A stretch of 64,000 nt of DNA from the NCBI GenBank assembly GCA_021731085.1, contig JAKFYB010000013.1:1-64000 (forward strand), given 5' to 3'. Numbering within the stretch: position 1 is the stretch's first letter; every line of letters begins with the position of its first letter. The DNA is from Dehalococcoidia bacterium (GTDB lineage: Bacteria; Chloroflexota; Dehalococcoidia; DSTF01; JACRBR01). The notes under the pieces are model-generated. The model saw nothing but the letters and a program-made list of their open reading frames with translations. It was not told the DNA's origin and searched no databases. A program made the translations under genes and the position numbers. Shown piece after piece: positions 39,885 through 48,558 of the stretch.

Positions 39885-40955
39885 GTGACAACTCAAACAT
39901 TGGACATGGCCAAGGCCGAAGCGTTTGCGGGACAGATGCTCGGCACGCTTACCGGTGCGCTGACCGCCCTCATGGTGAGCGTCGGACATCGGACGGGTCT
40001 CTTCGACAAACTGGCGACGATGGGGCCCGCGACCAGTGAGGAGATCGCGACGTCCACAGGTCTGAACGAGCGCTACATCCGCGAGTGGCTCGGCAACATG
40101 ACTACGGCACGCATCGTAGAGCACGACGTTTCGAACGGCACGTACTGGCTGCCAGCGGAGCACGCAGCGTCTCTCACGCGCGCCGCGGGGCCCGGCAACC
40201 TTGCGACGATGGCCGAGTTCATCTCGCTCTTCGGCAACGTCGAGGATCAGATCGTCGACTGCTTCAAGAATGGCGGCGGCGTTCCGTACTCGTCGTTCCC
40301 GAAGTTCCAGCAGTTGATGGCGCAGGAAAGCGCGCAAGTCTTCGATGCGACGCTACTCGACGTGACGTTGCCGCTCGTCTCGGGGCTGCAGGAGCGGCTC
40401 ACCAGCGGCATCGACGCGGCAGACGTCGGCTGCGGCAAGGGCCACGCCATCAACCTCATGGCGAAGGCGTTCCCGAAAAGCGACTTTACGGGCTTCGATT
40501 TCTCTGATGAAGGCGTGGCTGCTGGCAAAGCTGAAGCGAAGACTATGGGCAACACCAACGCTACGTTCGAGCAGAAGGACGTCGCACAACTCGACGGGTC
40601 GAAGCAGTTTGACTTCATCACTGCGTTCGACGCGATTCACGATCAGGCCAAGCCACGCGACGTCCTCGCGGGCATCTATGCCTCCCTGAAGCCGGGCGGC
40701 GTCTTCCTGATGGCGGACATCGCCGGGCACAGTACCCACGGAGGCAACATGGAAAACCCCATGGCGCCGATGATGTACGCCGTCTCGACCTTCCACTGCA
40801 TGACGGTCTCACTCGCACTTGATGGCGAAGGTCTTGGCACGATGTGGGGCGAGCAGAAGGCTGTCGAATTGCTGAATGAGGCCGGTTTCACTGACGTGAG
40901 CATCGAGCGCGTTGAGGGCGACATCATGAACGCCTACTACGTCTGCCGGAAGTAG
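39885..40955 (+). CDS. SAM-dependent methyltransferase with N-terminal winged-helix domain
   Basis: 356 residues from a GTG at 39885, preceded by AAGGGAG. The N-terminal helical domain (about 10-90; HRTGLFDKLATMGPATSEEIATSTGLNERYIREWLG) is the dimerisation/HTH-like module common in small-molecule O-methyltransferases. The Rossmann core has AADVGCGKGHAINLMAK (SAM loop I), FTGFDFSD, DFITAFDAIHDQAKP and SLKPGGVFLMADI. The substrate cannot be predicted. It is followed by two small ferredoxin-fold genes and may be co-transcribed with them. Confidence 0.85.
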   Translation: MTTQTLDMAKAEAFAGQMLGTLTGALTALMVSVGHRTGLFDKLATMGPATSEEIATSTGLNERYIREWLGNMTTARIVEHDVSNGTYWLPAEHAASLTRAAGPGNLATMAEFISLFGNVEDQIVDCFKNGGGVPYSSFPKFQQLMAQESAQVFDATLLDVTLPLVSGLQERLTSGIDAADVGCGKGHAINLMAKAFPKSDFTGFDFSDEGVAAGKAEAKTMGNTNATFEQKDVAQLDGSKQFDFITAFDAIHDQAKPRDVLAGIYASLKPGGVFLMADIAGHSTHGGNMENPMAPMMYAVSTFHCMTVSLALDGEGLGTMWGEQKAVELLNEAGFTDVSIERVEGDIMNAYYVCRK

Positions 40956-41005
40956 CGAGACACGCAGCAGATTGCTGACGCAAGAAGCATCTAGGAGGTT
41001 GAGTC

Positions 41006-41356
41006 ATGGCAGGTCGAAAGTACGCTGTAGTTGTCTTCGCAAAGACGCCGCCAACATACCAGGGGATGTCCGACGCCGAGAAGGCAAAGGCCGGCAAGGC
41101 GTTCGACCAGACGCTCACGAAGTACGGCGGGAAGGTAGACATCGTTCGGCGCTATTGGACGGGCGGATTCACGCACGAGTCATCTGACATCTTCATCATG
41201 GAGGCCGACGACCCGGAGACCCTGCACAACTTCCAGGAGGATCTCGACAAGGCGTTCGCGAAGACGGGTGGCGATCCATCGCGCTTCGGCGCGACCGTGC
41301 ACGTCACGCTGGGCCTGAACCCGGATGCAGACGCGCCGAAGCGCGGAAAGAAGTAG
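41006..41356 (+). CDS. Small alpha/beta protein of unknown function
   Basis: 116 residues starting AGRKYAVVVFAKTPPTYQG, with GGAGG seven bases before the ATG. The strand-helix-strand order, KVDIVRRYWTGGFTHESSDIFIMEA and a final strand VHVTLGLN suggest a dimeric ferredoxin-like barrel of the YCII or ABM kind. A Lys-rich tail ends it. No catalytic residues are recognised. It stands between the methyltransferase and the ABM-like gene. Confidence 0.6.
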   Translation: MAGRKYAVVVFAKTPPTYQGMSDAEKAKAGKAFDQTLTKYGGKVDIVRRYWTGGFTHESSDIFIMEADDPETLHNFQEDLDKAFAKTGGDPSRFGATVHVTLGLNPDADAPKRGKK

Positions 41357-41392
41357 GCGGAATCGGGCCTAACAGGATAAGGGAGTTATGAA

Positions 41393-41662
41393 ATGGCCGT
41401 GTTGATGACGGCGGAGGTTCCAGGTCAGACGACGGAAGGTTACGACGGCATGCTGTCCGTCCTCACGGAGCCACTGAAGCAGGCGCCTGGCTTCATTGCC
41501 CACATGGCCGGGCCTGACGGTGACGGCTGGCGCGTCACGGAAATCTGGGATTCTGTTAAGGAGGCCTCGGCCTTCTACGCAAAGTACGTCGATCCGAATC
41601 TGCCCCCGGGCGTAAAGCCAAAGCGGCGCTTTATGGAGCTCCACAGCTTGATTCGCGTGTAG
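41393..41662 (+). CDS. ABM-like dimeric alpha/beta barrel protein
   Basis: 89 residues with the pattern of antibiotic-biosynthesis-monooxygenase-like proteins: an opening strand AVLMTAEVPGQ, helix EGYDGMLSVLTEPL, APGFIAHMAGPDGDGWRVTEIWDS (the second strand pair), helix KEASAFYAKYV and a final strand MELHSLI. Such proteins are small dimeric oxygenases or binders of unknown substrate. It ends just before a strong terminator. Confidence 0.7.
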   Translation: MAVLMTAEVPGQTTEGYDGMLSVLTEPLKQAPGFIAHMAGPDGDGWRVTEIWDSVKEASAFYAKYVDPNLPPGVKPKRRFMELHSLIRV

Positions 41663-41687
41663 CTGGCACAGTGGATCCGACAAAACA

Positions 41688-41713
41688 AAAGGGCGGCCTG
41701 AGAGCCGCCCTTT
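41688..41713. terminator. Bidirectional terminator hairpin
   Basis: AAAGGGCGGC and GCCGCCCTTT form a perfect 10-base stem with a 6-base loop CTGAGA. It has A/T runs on both sides, so it can end transcripts from the rightward ABM-like gene and the leftward VOC gene, which converge here. Confidence 0.85.
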
Positions 41714-41733
41714 GTCTTGTCATCCGGTGAGCG

Positions 41734-42219
41734 CTATGTGGCGGGCACTGCCGCCTTTCCGAATCGCTTGACCTCGCGATCAAGGTCGAGCGGCAAAACG
41801 ACGGCGCGCTCGGCGTACTCGCCCCACTGATCGCGCGGAACCTCGAACATGACTTCGAACTCGATGCCGTCGGGGTCCTTCGCATACAGCGACTTCGAGA
41901 CCCCGTGGTCACTCATGCCACCGAGCGCATCCATCTCGACCAGCCGCTGCGCCATCTCGGCCAGCTCCTCGATCGTCGCCACCTGCCACGCGAGGTGATA
42001 GAGGCCGACCGATCGCGGCGCCGGTCGCGGGGCGTTCGGGCCGACCGACATCAGCGCCAGGTCGTGGTGGTTATCGGTATCGGCGCCGCGGAGAAAGACC
42101 GCTTGCTCGCCCATACTGTCGACCACCGCGAAACCGAAAGCCTTCTGGTAGAAGTCCTGCGATCGCTTCACGTCCGAGACATATAGGACTGCGTGGTTAA
42201 GGCGTGTTACCTGCGCCAT
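41734..42219 (-). CDS. VOC-family (glyoxalase/dioxygenase-like) protein
   Basis: 161 residues from the ATG at 42219, with AGGAGG nine bases upstream (a GTG at 42228 is the alternative). Two beta-alpha-beta-beta-beta modules are visible: LNHAVLYVSDVKRSQDFYQKAFG and LYHLAWQVATIEELAEMAQRL, ending in KDPDGIEFEVMFE. Metal ligands His near 9, His near 80 and Glu near 130 are in the usual places for extradiol dioxygenases and glyoxalases. Substrate unknown. Confidence 0.8.
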   Translation of the reverse strand: MAQVTRLNHAVLYVSDVKRSQDFYQKAFGFAVVDSMGEQAVFLRGADTDNHHDLALMSVGPNAPRPAPRSVGLYHLAWQVATIEELAEMAQRLVEMDALGGMSDHGVSKSLYAKDPDGIEFEVMFEVPRDQWGEYAERAVVLPLDLDREVKRFGKAAVPAT

Positions 42220-42278
42220 CGCTGGCACCTCCTAGGCTATGCGTGGGCTAAGGGCCCGCGCCACATCTGCTGACCGAG

Positions 42279-42839
42279 CTAGCTCTGCTTCACTACTTCA
42301 ATGTTGAGCGCGATCTTCACCGTGTCGCTGACGACGACACCGCCGGCTTCTATGACGCCGTTCCAGTTTACGCCGAAGTCCTTGCGGTTGATCTTCGTCG
42401 ACGCGGTGAAGCCGGCACGCTCGCCGCCAAATGCATCGGGCGCGCGTCCCTCGAACTCAACGTCGAGGACGACGGGCTTTGTGATGTCGCGGATGGTCAG
42501 GTCGCCGGCAAGCTTCCAGTCATCGCCCTTACCTTCGATGTTCGTTCCGCGGAACGTGATCTCCGGATACTGTGCGGCGTTGAAGAAGTCGTCCGAGCGC
42601 AGGTGCTCGTCGCGCTGTTCGGCACCGGTTTCGACGCTCGCCACTTCGACGGCTGCTGTGATCTCGGATCGAGACGGGTTTGCCTCGTCGATGTTCAGGG
42701 TGCCGCTGACGTTCTTGAAGCGCCCCTTTACGGTCGAGACCATCATGTGCTTGACGGAGAACTCGACGTTCGAGTGCGAGGCGTCGATGGTCCACGTGCT
42801 CGTCGCGGGTACTGTCTGTGGGCTGGTCAGGGTGGTCAT
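42279..42839 (-). CDS. YceI-family lipid-binding protein
   Basis: 186 residues with clear YceI motifs: WTIDASHSNVEFSVKHMMVSTVKG, DDFFNAAQYPEITFRGT, LTIRDITKPVVLDVEFEG and INRKDFGVNWN. No signal peptide is present, so it is probably cytosolic here. YceI proteins form a lipocalin-like barrel that binds isoprenoid chains. AAAGGAAC precedes the ATG. It is divergent from the HxlR regulator, and a strong promoter lies between (TTGACA/TATAGT), so it is likely the regulated target. Confidence 0.9.
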   Translation of the reverse strand: MTTLTSPQTVPATSTWTIDASHSNVEFSVKHMMVSTVKGRFKNVSGTLNIDEANPSRSEITAAVEVASVETGAEQRDEHLRSDDFFNAAQYPEITFRGTNIEGKGDDWKLAGDLTIRDITKPVVLDVEFEGRAPDAFGGERAGFTASTKINRKDFGVNWNGVIEAGGVVVSDTVKIALNIEVVKQS

Positions 42840-42890
42840 CTCTGTTCCTTTCGAATCTGGCGGCCGCCCCCAAGCGGCCAGTGGTTATCT

Positions 42891-42949
42891 TTCGTAAGTC
42901 ACTATACGGGCATAACCTAACTATTGTCAAGGGACTTACTTTGTGTAAG
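42891..42949 (-). promoter_or_regulatory. YceI promoter and HxlR-type operator
   Basis: On the minus strand TTGACA (42925-42930) and TATAGT (42901-42906) stand 18 bases apart, a near-consensus promoter for the YceI gene. Upstream lies the dyad CTTAC-TTTGT-GTAAG (42935-42949), typical of HxlR operators, and a further half site GTAAGT occurs at 42894-42899. The dyad also sits close before the regulator's start, so autoregulation is likely. Confidence 0.65.
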
Positions 42950-42958
42950 ACTGTGGGC

Positions 42959-43324
42959 ATGGACAAGCCTGTGGACGGCGCATTCTGCGAGGTGTTTCAC
43001 CACGCGATCGAACTCATTGGAGCGCGGTGGACCGGTGCGATCGTGCGCGCCATGCTCAGTGACGTACGCCGCTTCAGTGAACTCAGCGAGGCCATTCCGG
43101 GCCTCAGCGACCGCATGCTCTCCGAACGACTCAAGGAGCTGGAGGCGGAGGGCATCGTCGTGCGGGAGGTCACACCGACCACGCCCGTGCGTGTCGAGTA
43201 CCACCTGACAGACAAGGGCCGCGGGCTCGCTGCCGTTTTCGAGTCAGTGTCAACGTGGGCCTCGGACTGGGTAGGCGTGGGTGTGGCGCCCGTGTCAGAC
43301 GATCGCAGTCCAGGGCCAGCGTAG
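42959..43324 (+). CDS. HxlR-family transcriptional regulator
   Basis: 121 residues from the ATG at 42959 (MDKPVDGAFCEVFHHAIELI); the longer frame is antisense to the YceI leader. The HxlR winged helix reads GARWTGAIVRAMLSDVRRFSELSEAIPGLSDRMLSERLKELE. Cys10 is placed where redox-sensing HxlR proteins carry their reactive Cys. It should bind the dyad before it and control itself and the YceI gene, possibly in response to electrophile or oxidant. Confidence 0.88.
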   Translation: MDKPVDGAFCEVFHHAIELIGARWTGAIVRAMLSDVRRFSELSEAIPGLSDRMLSERLKELEAEGIVVREVTPTTPVRVEYHLTDKGRGLAAVFESVSTWASDWVGVGVAPVSDDRSPGPA

Positions 43325-43372
43325 GTTTGCTGTCACTGGAATCAGACCGAGCGAACACGTACGCTCCCGGTC

Positions 43373-44671
43373 ATGACGAGAGAGCTACAGCAGCGCGGCC
43401 GCCGTCTCCCCTTCGCCTTCTCCGAACTCGATGCGTCTGTGCGACGAGACGTCGTCTGGCTTGAGGCGACAGACACGGGACAGAGTTCGGGCATCCTCTA
43501 TCGGCCACCCGCGCGGCCTGGACGACCAGAACCAAAGACCGTCGTGTTTTTGATGCACCCGCGCGGGGAGTTCACGCGCCACTACGTCGTTCCGCCGCTG
43601 GTCGAGCGCGGGTATGCCGTCTTCGGGCAGAACAGCCGCTACCTCAACAACGACAGCGACATGGTCCACGAGCGGCTGCTCTTCGACATCGCCGCCGGCC
43701 TGCGACACCTGCGCGACACCGGTTTCGAGAAGATTGTCCTGCTGGGGAACAGCGGCGGCGGTTCGCTGCTGTCGTTCTATCAGTCACAAGCGTCGCGCCC
43801 GCCGGACGAACGTCTCACGACGACGCCCGGCGGCGAGCCTATCGACCTGACCCACGAAGAGATGCCGGAAGCCGACCTCTATATCGCCGTCGCCGCGCAC
43901 CTCGGCGAAGGGCGTTTCATGCTGAACGTGCTCGATCCGGCCGTTGTCGACGAGCACGACCCGCTCGCCATCGATCCGGCGTGGGACATGTACAACCCGG
44001 CGAACGGCTATCGCCCGTATCCAGATCCGAGCTCCTACGAACCGGCGTGGATCGTCGGCTATCGCCAGAAGCAGCGCGAGCGCAATCACCGACTCGACAC
44101 GATTGCGCGCGCTGCCATCGCCGAACAGCAGGACGCTCGCACGCGCATGCGTTCGCCGGCGTACAACGATCTCCCCGACGATGAGCAGTCACGAATCACG
44201 CGACAACGCTGGCTGGGCCGCTACATGGTCATCTACCGGACCCTGGCGAACCCCGCCTATCTCGATCCGAGCATCGACCCGAGCAAGCGGCCGCTGGGCA
44301 GCATCTTCTCGCCGGGCGATCCGATCATCGGTAACTACGCAGCGCTCGGCCTGGCACGCGTGATGACGCCGCGCGCATGGCTCAGCACATGGAGCGGGCT
44401 CAGCAGCCAGGCCGACCTGCCGGACACCATCGCGCACGTGCGCATCCCGACGCTCGTCGTATACGCGGACGGCGACTGCGACATCTTTCCATCAGAGCAG
44501 CAAGAGATCTTCGAGAAGAGCGGAGCCGCCGACAAGACGATGCTCGAACTGTCGTACGCCGACCACTATCTCAACCCAGTAGGCGACGCCGGACGCGGGC
44601 TGGCAGACCCGCGCGAGCGCCTGATCGAGATGATCGTGCCATGGATCGAAGAGCGCATCGGCGCGCCGTAG
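43373..44671 (+). CDS. Alpha/beta-hydrolase of about 430 residues
   Basis: 432 residues without signal peptide. Hydrolase fold: TVVFLMHPRGEFTRHY near 60, the nucleophile turn KIVLLGNSGGGSLLSFY (Ser in GNSGG, near 128), RIPTLVVYADGDCDIFPSEQ with the acid, and SYADHYLNP with the candidate His. A large insert (about 145-330) forms a lid. The family is not narrow enough to name a substrate; it resembles long-chain hydrolases in actinobacteria and Chloroflexota. Confidence 0.8.
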   Translation: MTRELQQRGRRLPFAFSELDASVRRDVVWLEATDTGQSSGILYRPPARPGRPEPKTVVFLMHPRGEFTRHYVVPPLVERGYAVFGQNSRYLNNDSDMVHERLLFDIAAGLRHLRDTGFEKIVLLGNSGGGSLLSFYQSQASRPPDERLTTTPGGEPIDLTHEEMPEADLYIAVAAHLGEGRFMLNVLDPAVVDEHDPLAIDPAWDMYNPANGYRPYPDPSSYEPAWIVGYRQKQRERNHRLDTIARAAIAEQQDARTRMRSPAYNDLPDDEQSRITRQRWLGRYMVIYRTLANPAYLDPSIDPSKRPLGSIFSPGDPIIGNYAALGLARVMTPRAWLSTWSGLSSQADLPDTIAHVRIPTLVVYADGDCDIFPSEQQEIFEKSGAADKTMLELSYADHYLNPVGDAGRGLADPRERLIEMIVPWIEERIGAP

Positions 44672-44674
44672 GTT

Positions 44675-46996
44675 CTAGCTGCATTGCTCGCCGGGTGAAG
44701 GACCTGTGGTGCCGGCGGAAGTAATCGTGCTGCTGGCGTAGTCAGCGTAGAACAGACTGCGGCAGGGGTATTCCGCAAGGAGCCTCGCGTCGTCATCCCC
44801 AACTCCGTATGCCCAGACGATGTCTCCGTTGAGATCAACATCGTTGCTCAAGAACACACTGAGATAGCAGCGTCGGTTGAAATCGCACTCATCCACGATG
44901 ATCAACGCATCGTGGATGTCCTGTCGATTCGCCTCAAGGGACAAGCGATCGTCGTGGAGACGATGGCCGCGCATTGCGCGCGCGCTCTCCGGCGTCGCAT
45001 AGACGACGGCCCGTGAGGTGTTCGGCAACAGCCAATTGGCGGCAGAAGCGACGATCAGGGACGCCGCTCCAGCGCCGATCACGAGGCGAAACCAGTACGT
45101 CGGAGCGGCATGCGCGCTTTCACCGCTGCCAGAAATACGCGCGATGCGCCGCGGCGTCTGGGCCAGCAGCGTGACGCCACGAGCCGACAGCAGCAATAGC
45201 AGCGGCACGGCCTCGACCACATAACGCGGACCGTAGAAAAACCCAGTCGTGAAGAACAACGCTGCGCCTGCGATCACACTGGCGGCAGCGCAAAGAAGCA
45301 GCCAGTCATAGAACGTTCGCGTGCCGAGCACGAATGGCATGAACACGAACGCAAGGCCGATCCATGCGGGCCAGCCGTTGAGTACGACGAGGAGCGCCAT
45401 GATGTTAGTGACCTGGTTGCTGATCCCGTCGGCGACACTATGGCCTCCTTCGAATCCGAACGCCGAGCTTAAGTCCCCGCTGGCCGCGTACCCACTGTCG
45501 AGCGGGTCGCCCGTGATGGTCCAGTTGTACCCGAGGTACGCGCCGAAGAGCACCATTGCGGCGCAGGAGAACGCGCCAAGGAACACCGTTTGAGAAACGC
45601 GATGTTCGCGTGCCAACCAACGCACACCAATGAGCGCCACAAACGCGGGGAGAAGCATCACTGCAGTAAGCGGACGCGTGTTGAACAGCAGGCCGAACGC
45701 CACACCACCAATCACACCGGCGAAGACTGGTCGGCGCCACGAAAGCAAGCAGGCCAGCAAGCACGTCAGCAGGTACGTGATCGCCGTCGTATGGGACATG
45801 TACGAACTGGCTTGCATGAGGATGAACGGCGAGGTCGCCATGAGCCCGGCCGCGAGAACGCCCGTCCAAGCCCCGTACATCAGGCGCCCAATGGCATACA
45901 TGAGGAGTACGTTGACGCCCGCGAGCAACGGCGGCACAAGCCACGGCGCGCCGACGAACGCACCGAACGACAGGGCGAGTGGATGTCCGAACGGGTAAAA
46001 CGACGCCCAGCGACCATCGTTGTCGATAACGAACGGCGTGTATGCGAACGCGAATGCGTTTGGTACGGCGGGCGGTTCCATATGAGTACGCCCGGACGCC
46101 AATAGCCTCGCCTGGAAGACGTACGACGCCTCGTCGGCCACATAGACCAGGCCGTCCATCCGGAACCGCAGCAAGAACACAGCCAGGGCCGTCGTGCAGC
46201 CCGCAGCTGTGATCGCAAGAACCAGCGCCGTGCGTTGAGGGACATGCGGGCCCTGCGGAGCCACGGACGACGGCGCCAACCGCATGAAGACGATGGTGGC
46301 CACCACGGCAACCGCCACTACCGCAACCGTCACGGGATACGCGCGGAGTACGGCCGCTGTCGCGGCTTTCGCGGACTCCGTGCGACTCGGCTCCATATGT
46401 GCCACGGAAACTCCAACCTGTTCATCAGTGGCCTGTTCCGGATGGGACGACACGAGGCGAACCTCCGGTGCGGAAAATCGCCGTGCGCGAAACGTTACTT
46501 TACGCTCACCATCGATACGGAGGTCGACGTCACCCTCGATCATGTTGCGATACCTGATGTCGACTGCATAGTCGCGCCACGGCCGGTCGTGAAGGTCGAG
46601 GACAGGGCCGTCGCGACCATCTAGCGCCGGTGGCGGGTCGGCGATCGCATCCGACTCATAGAGCAGTTCGTCCGTTTCAAGCGAGGTTACGCGCAACGAC
46701 TCGATCCGGCCCGCCGTGGGCAGCGTCGGGGGATCGACGCGCGGATTCACCGAGTAGACGCGGATCCCGCCTGTAGAGGGCGCGGGCATTTCAGCGCGCA
46801 AGCGTTCGCGCCCATCGACGGCCACGACAAATTCACTGCCTCGGACTTCGATGTGAACGGTCGTGACCTGTCCGCCTCGGCTCCACAAGTAGGCGCCAAG
46901 CAGGACGGCATTCACCGCAAAGATGAACGCAAACGTCCAGAACCGCGGCCGATAGCGGCCCAGCGGCGCAAGCATGGACCGAACGCCATGCAACAT
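44675..46996 (-). CDS. Polytopic membrane protein, GT39-like glycosyltransferase
   Basis: 773 residues. After one N-terminal span (about 18-37) comes an exported beta-rich domain (about 40-205, VHIEVRGSEFVVAVDGRERL). Then follow ten or more membrane helices from 215 to 650, and a soluble tail ending in a CS. The loop MDGLVYVADEASYVFQARLLASGR after the first helices has the Asp-Glu typical of the GT-C (PMT/ArnT/GT39) active site. It may move sugars from lipid carriers onto proteins or lipids. GCAATC stands before the ATG; no strong ribosome site is visible. Confidence 0.75.
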   Translation of the reverse strand: MLHGVRSMLAPLGRYRPRFWTFAFIFAVNAVLLGAYLWSRGGQVTTVHIEVRGSEFVVAVDGRERLRAEMPAPSTGGIRVYSVNPRVDPPTLPTAGRIESLRVTSLETDELLYESDAIADPPPALDGRDGPVLDLHDRPWRDYAVDIRYRNMIEGDVDLRIDGERKVTFRARRFSAPEVRLVSSHPEQATDEQVGVSVAHMEPSRTESAKAATAAVLRAYPVTVAVVAVAVVATIVFMRLAPSSVAPQGPHVPQRTALVLAITAAGCTTALAVFLLRFRMDGLVYVADEASYVFQARLLASGRTHMEPPAVPNAFAFAYTPFVIDNDGRWASFYPFGHPLALSFGAFVGAPWLVPPLLAGVNVLLMYAIGRLMYGAWTGVLAAGLMATSPFILMQASSYMSHTTAITYLLTCLLACLLSWRRPVFAGVIGGVAFGLLFNTRPLTAVMLLPAFVALIGVRWLAREHRVSQTVFLGAFSCAAMVLFGAYLGYNWTITGDPLDSGYAASGDLSSAFGFEGGHSVADGISNQVTNIMALLVVLNGWPAWIGLAFVFMPFVLGTRTFYDWLLLCAAASVIAGAALFFTTGFFYGPRYVVEAVPLLLLLSARGVTLLAQTPRRIARISGSGESAHAAPTYWFRLVIGAGAASLIVASAANWLLPNTSRAVVYATPESARAMRGHRLHDDRLSLEANRQDIHDALIIVDECDFNRRCYLSVFLSNDVDLNGDIVWAYGVGDDDARLLAEYPCRSLFYADYASSTITSAGTTGPSPGEQCS

Positions 46997-47044
46997 GATT
47001 GCACCTTCGGTATATCGTAGACGCGTTATTGGCGTGTGACGTAG

Positions 47045-47072
47045 ATAGTAGGATATTTCCGCGAGGTGTCAA
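47045..47072 (-). promoter_or_regulatory. Promoter of the GT39-like gene
   Basis: TTGACA (47067-47072) and TACTAT (47045-47050) lie 16 bases apart on the minus strand, about 50-75 bases before the gene start at 46996. It stands just after the 3' end of the calcium-loop gene, so the membrane protein is transcribed by itself. Confidence 0.55.
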
Positions 47073-47092
47073 GTGACTCTGGGGGCGCGAGG

Positions 47093-48478
47093 TCAGTCCT
47101 CTGGGATGCAGGCAAGATCGTAGCTAAGTGCGACGATCAGGAGATCGTTCGAGTTGACGATGCCGTTCTTGTCGATATCGATGTTCGGGCGAGTGGTGGA
47201 GGCGAAGCTGAGCCCGACAATCAGCAGGTCATTGGAGTTCACGACCTCATTCGTGTCGAGCGAGCTGATCTCGAGGCCGTCGGGACAGCCGTCGTCATCC
47301 GTATCGACGTCCGTGGGAGACGTGTTGTAGCCCTTGAACTCGACGCCATCACGGATGCCATCGTCGTCTGAGTCTGCGTCGTTGGGGCTGGAGCCGATCC
47401 CGTTCTCCCAACTGCTCGACAGGCGGTCACCGTCTGGGTCGTTGGCGGCGGAAGGGTTGGCGGGAATCGAGTTCGGGTTCAGGGGGTTCGAGCCGAGATC
47501 GCACTCCGCGAGGTCCCCGACACCGTCCTGGTCCGTGTCGAACAGCAGTGGATCTGGACGCACACCGAGACAGAGGCTGGCGAACGGACCTTCCTGCCAG
47601 TCAAAGGCTCCATCGCTGTCGTCGTCCGAGTCACACGCGTCACCGTCCCGGTCGCTGTAGGCGAGTGTCACGTCGACCGGGCCTATGCCGGTTGTGGCGA
47701 TTGGTTCGTTGTCGGTGTTGTGCTGGTTAGCGTTGGCGACGTACGGGCAGTTGTCGCCGTCGTCGGTAAGCACGCCATCGCCGTCGGGATCGAGCGCGGC
47801 GTTGGGGTCGTTGCGGGTTTCATCCGAGATGATGATGGCTTCAGATTGCTGGACGGCCTCTTGTTGGATGTTGACGATCTTTTCTTCCTGATCGCTCGCG
47901 CCAGCCGTCAACAGCCTGAAGATGACAATGCCATCCCCATTGGAGGCGACGCTATCTGAGCAGTCGTCGTCCAGGCCGAGGGCCGCGCCGTCCGTGGTGC
48001 AGATGAAATCCGTTGTCGCACCGGCCGCCTCGATGGTTGTCATGCCGGAATCGTTGTCGATGGTGACCGGCGTTTCGTCATCCACGAAGGCGAACACCAA
48101 CAGCGTGCATCCCGCTGCTGGTTTTGTCTGCTGCGCGATGACGGAGTCGTATGTGCAGGAAGCGCTAATCCGATTGCGATCAAGGAAAGAGACAGTGGCA
48201 AGCTCCTCCCACGTCAATGCGCCGTTCCCATCACCGAGTGCGGCTTCGACTCCTGCAACAGACACCGGGCCTGTCGGTGGAAGCGCATCAACGCAGGCTG
48301 CTTGCAGATCGGCTGGCGTCGTCGCGTCGCCACCGTCGCCATCGAGATACGGCGCGAGGTTCTCGCAGGCGATGATCGTGACACGCGTCGTTTCCGCACG
48401 CACGGCGCCGTCGCCGCTGGCAAACAGCAGCCCGGCGGCGAGCACGGCTAGCGAGATGACGGCGATTCTGTGGAGCAC
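47093..48478 (-). CDS. Secreted calcium-loop protein with dockerin-like C-terminus (paralog 1)
   Basis: 461 residues with a Sec signal peptide (MLHRIAVISLAVLAAGLLF). The N-terminal part has a conserved Cys pattern and EF-hand-like loops; the middle carries thrombospondin-type-3-like repeats (DPDGDGVLTDDGDNCPYVAN, DSDDDGIRDGVEF, DTDDDGCPDGLEI). The C-terminus has a double dockerin-like motif (VNSNDLLIVGLSF, DIDKNGIVNSNDLLIVALSY). It is likely a surface or secreted calcium-binding protein. The neighbour at 48559 is a paralog with an almost identical last 80 residues. Confidence 0.85.
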   Translation of the reverse strand: MLHRIAVISLAVLAAGLLFASGDGAVRAETTRVTIIACENLAPYLDGDGGDATTPADLQAACVDALPPTGPVSVAGVEAALGDGNGALTWEELATVSFLDRNRISASCTYDSVIAQQTKPAAGCTLLVFAFVDDETPVTIDNDSGMTTIEAAGATTDFICTTDGAALGLDDDCSDSVASNGDGIVIFRLLTAGASDQEEKIVNIQQEAVQQSEAIIISDETRNDPNAALDPDGDGVLTDDGDNCPYVANANQHNTDNEPIATTGIGPVDVTLAYSDRDGDACDSDDDSDGAFDWQEGPFASLCLGVRPDPLLFDTDQDGVGDLAECDLGSNPLNPNSIPANPSAANDPDGDRLSSSWENGIGSSPNDADSDDDGIRDGVEFKGYNTSPTDVDTDDDGCPDGLEISSLDTNEVVNSNDLLIVGLSFASTTRPNIDIDKNGIVNSNDLLIVALSYDLACIPED

Positions 48479-48558
48479 GCGTGCATCGTACGTCCGGCGA
48501 CGATCGGGCTACAAGGTCTGTTGGCAGGGCACGATCCATGCCCTCGGGCAGATCAGTC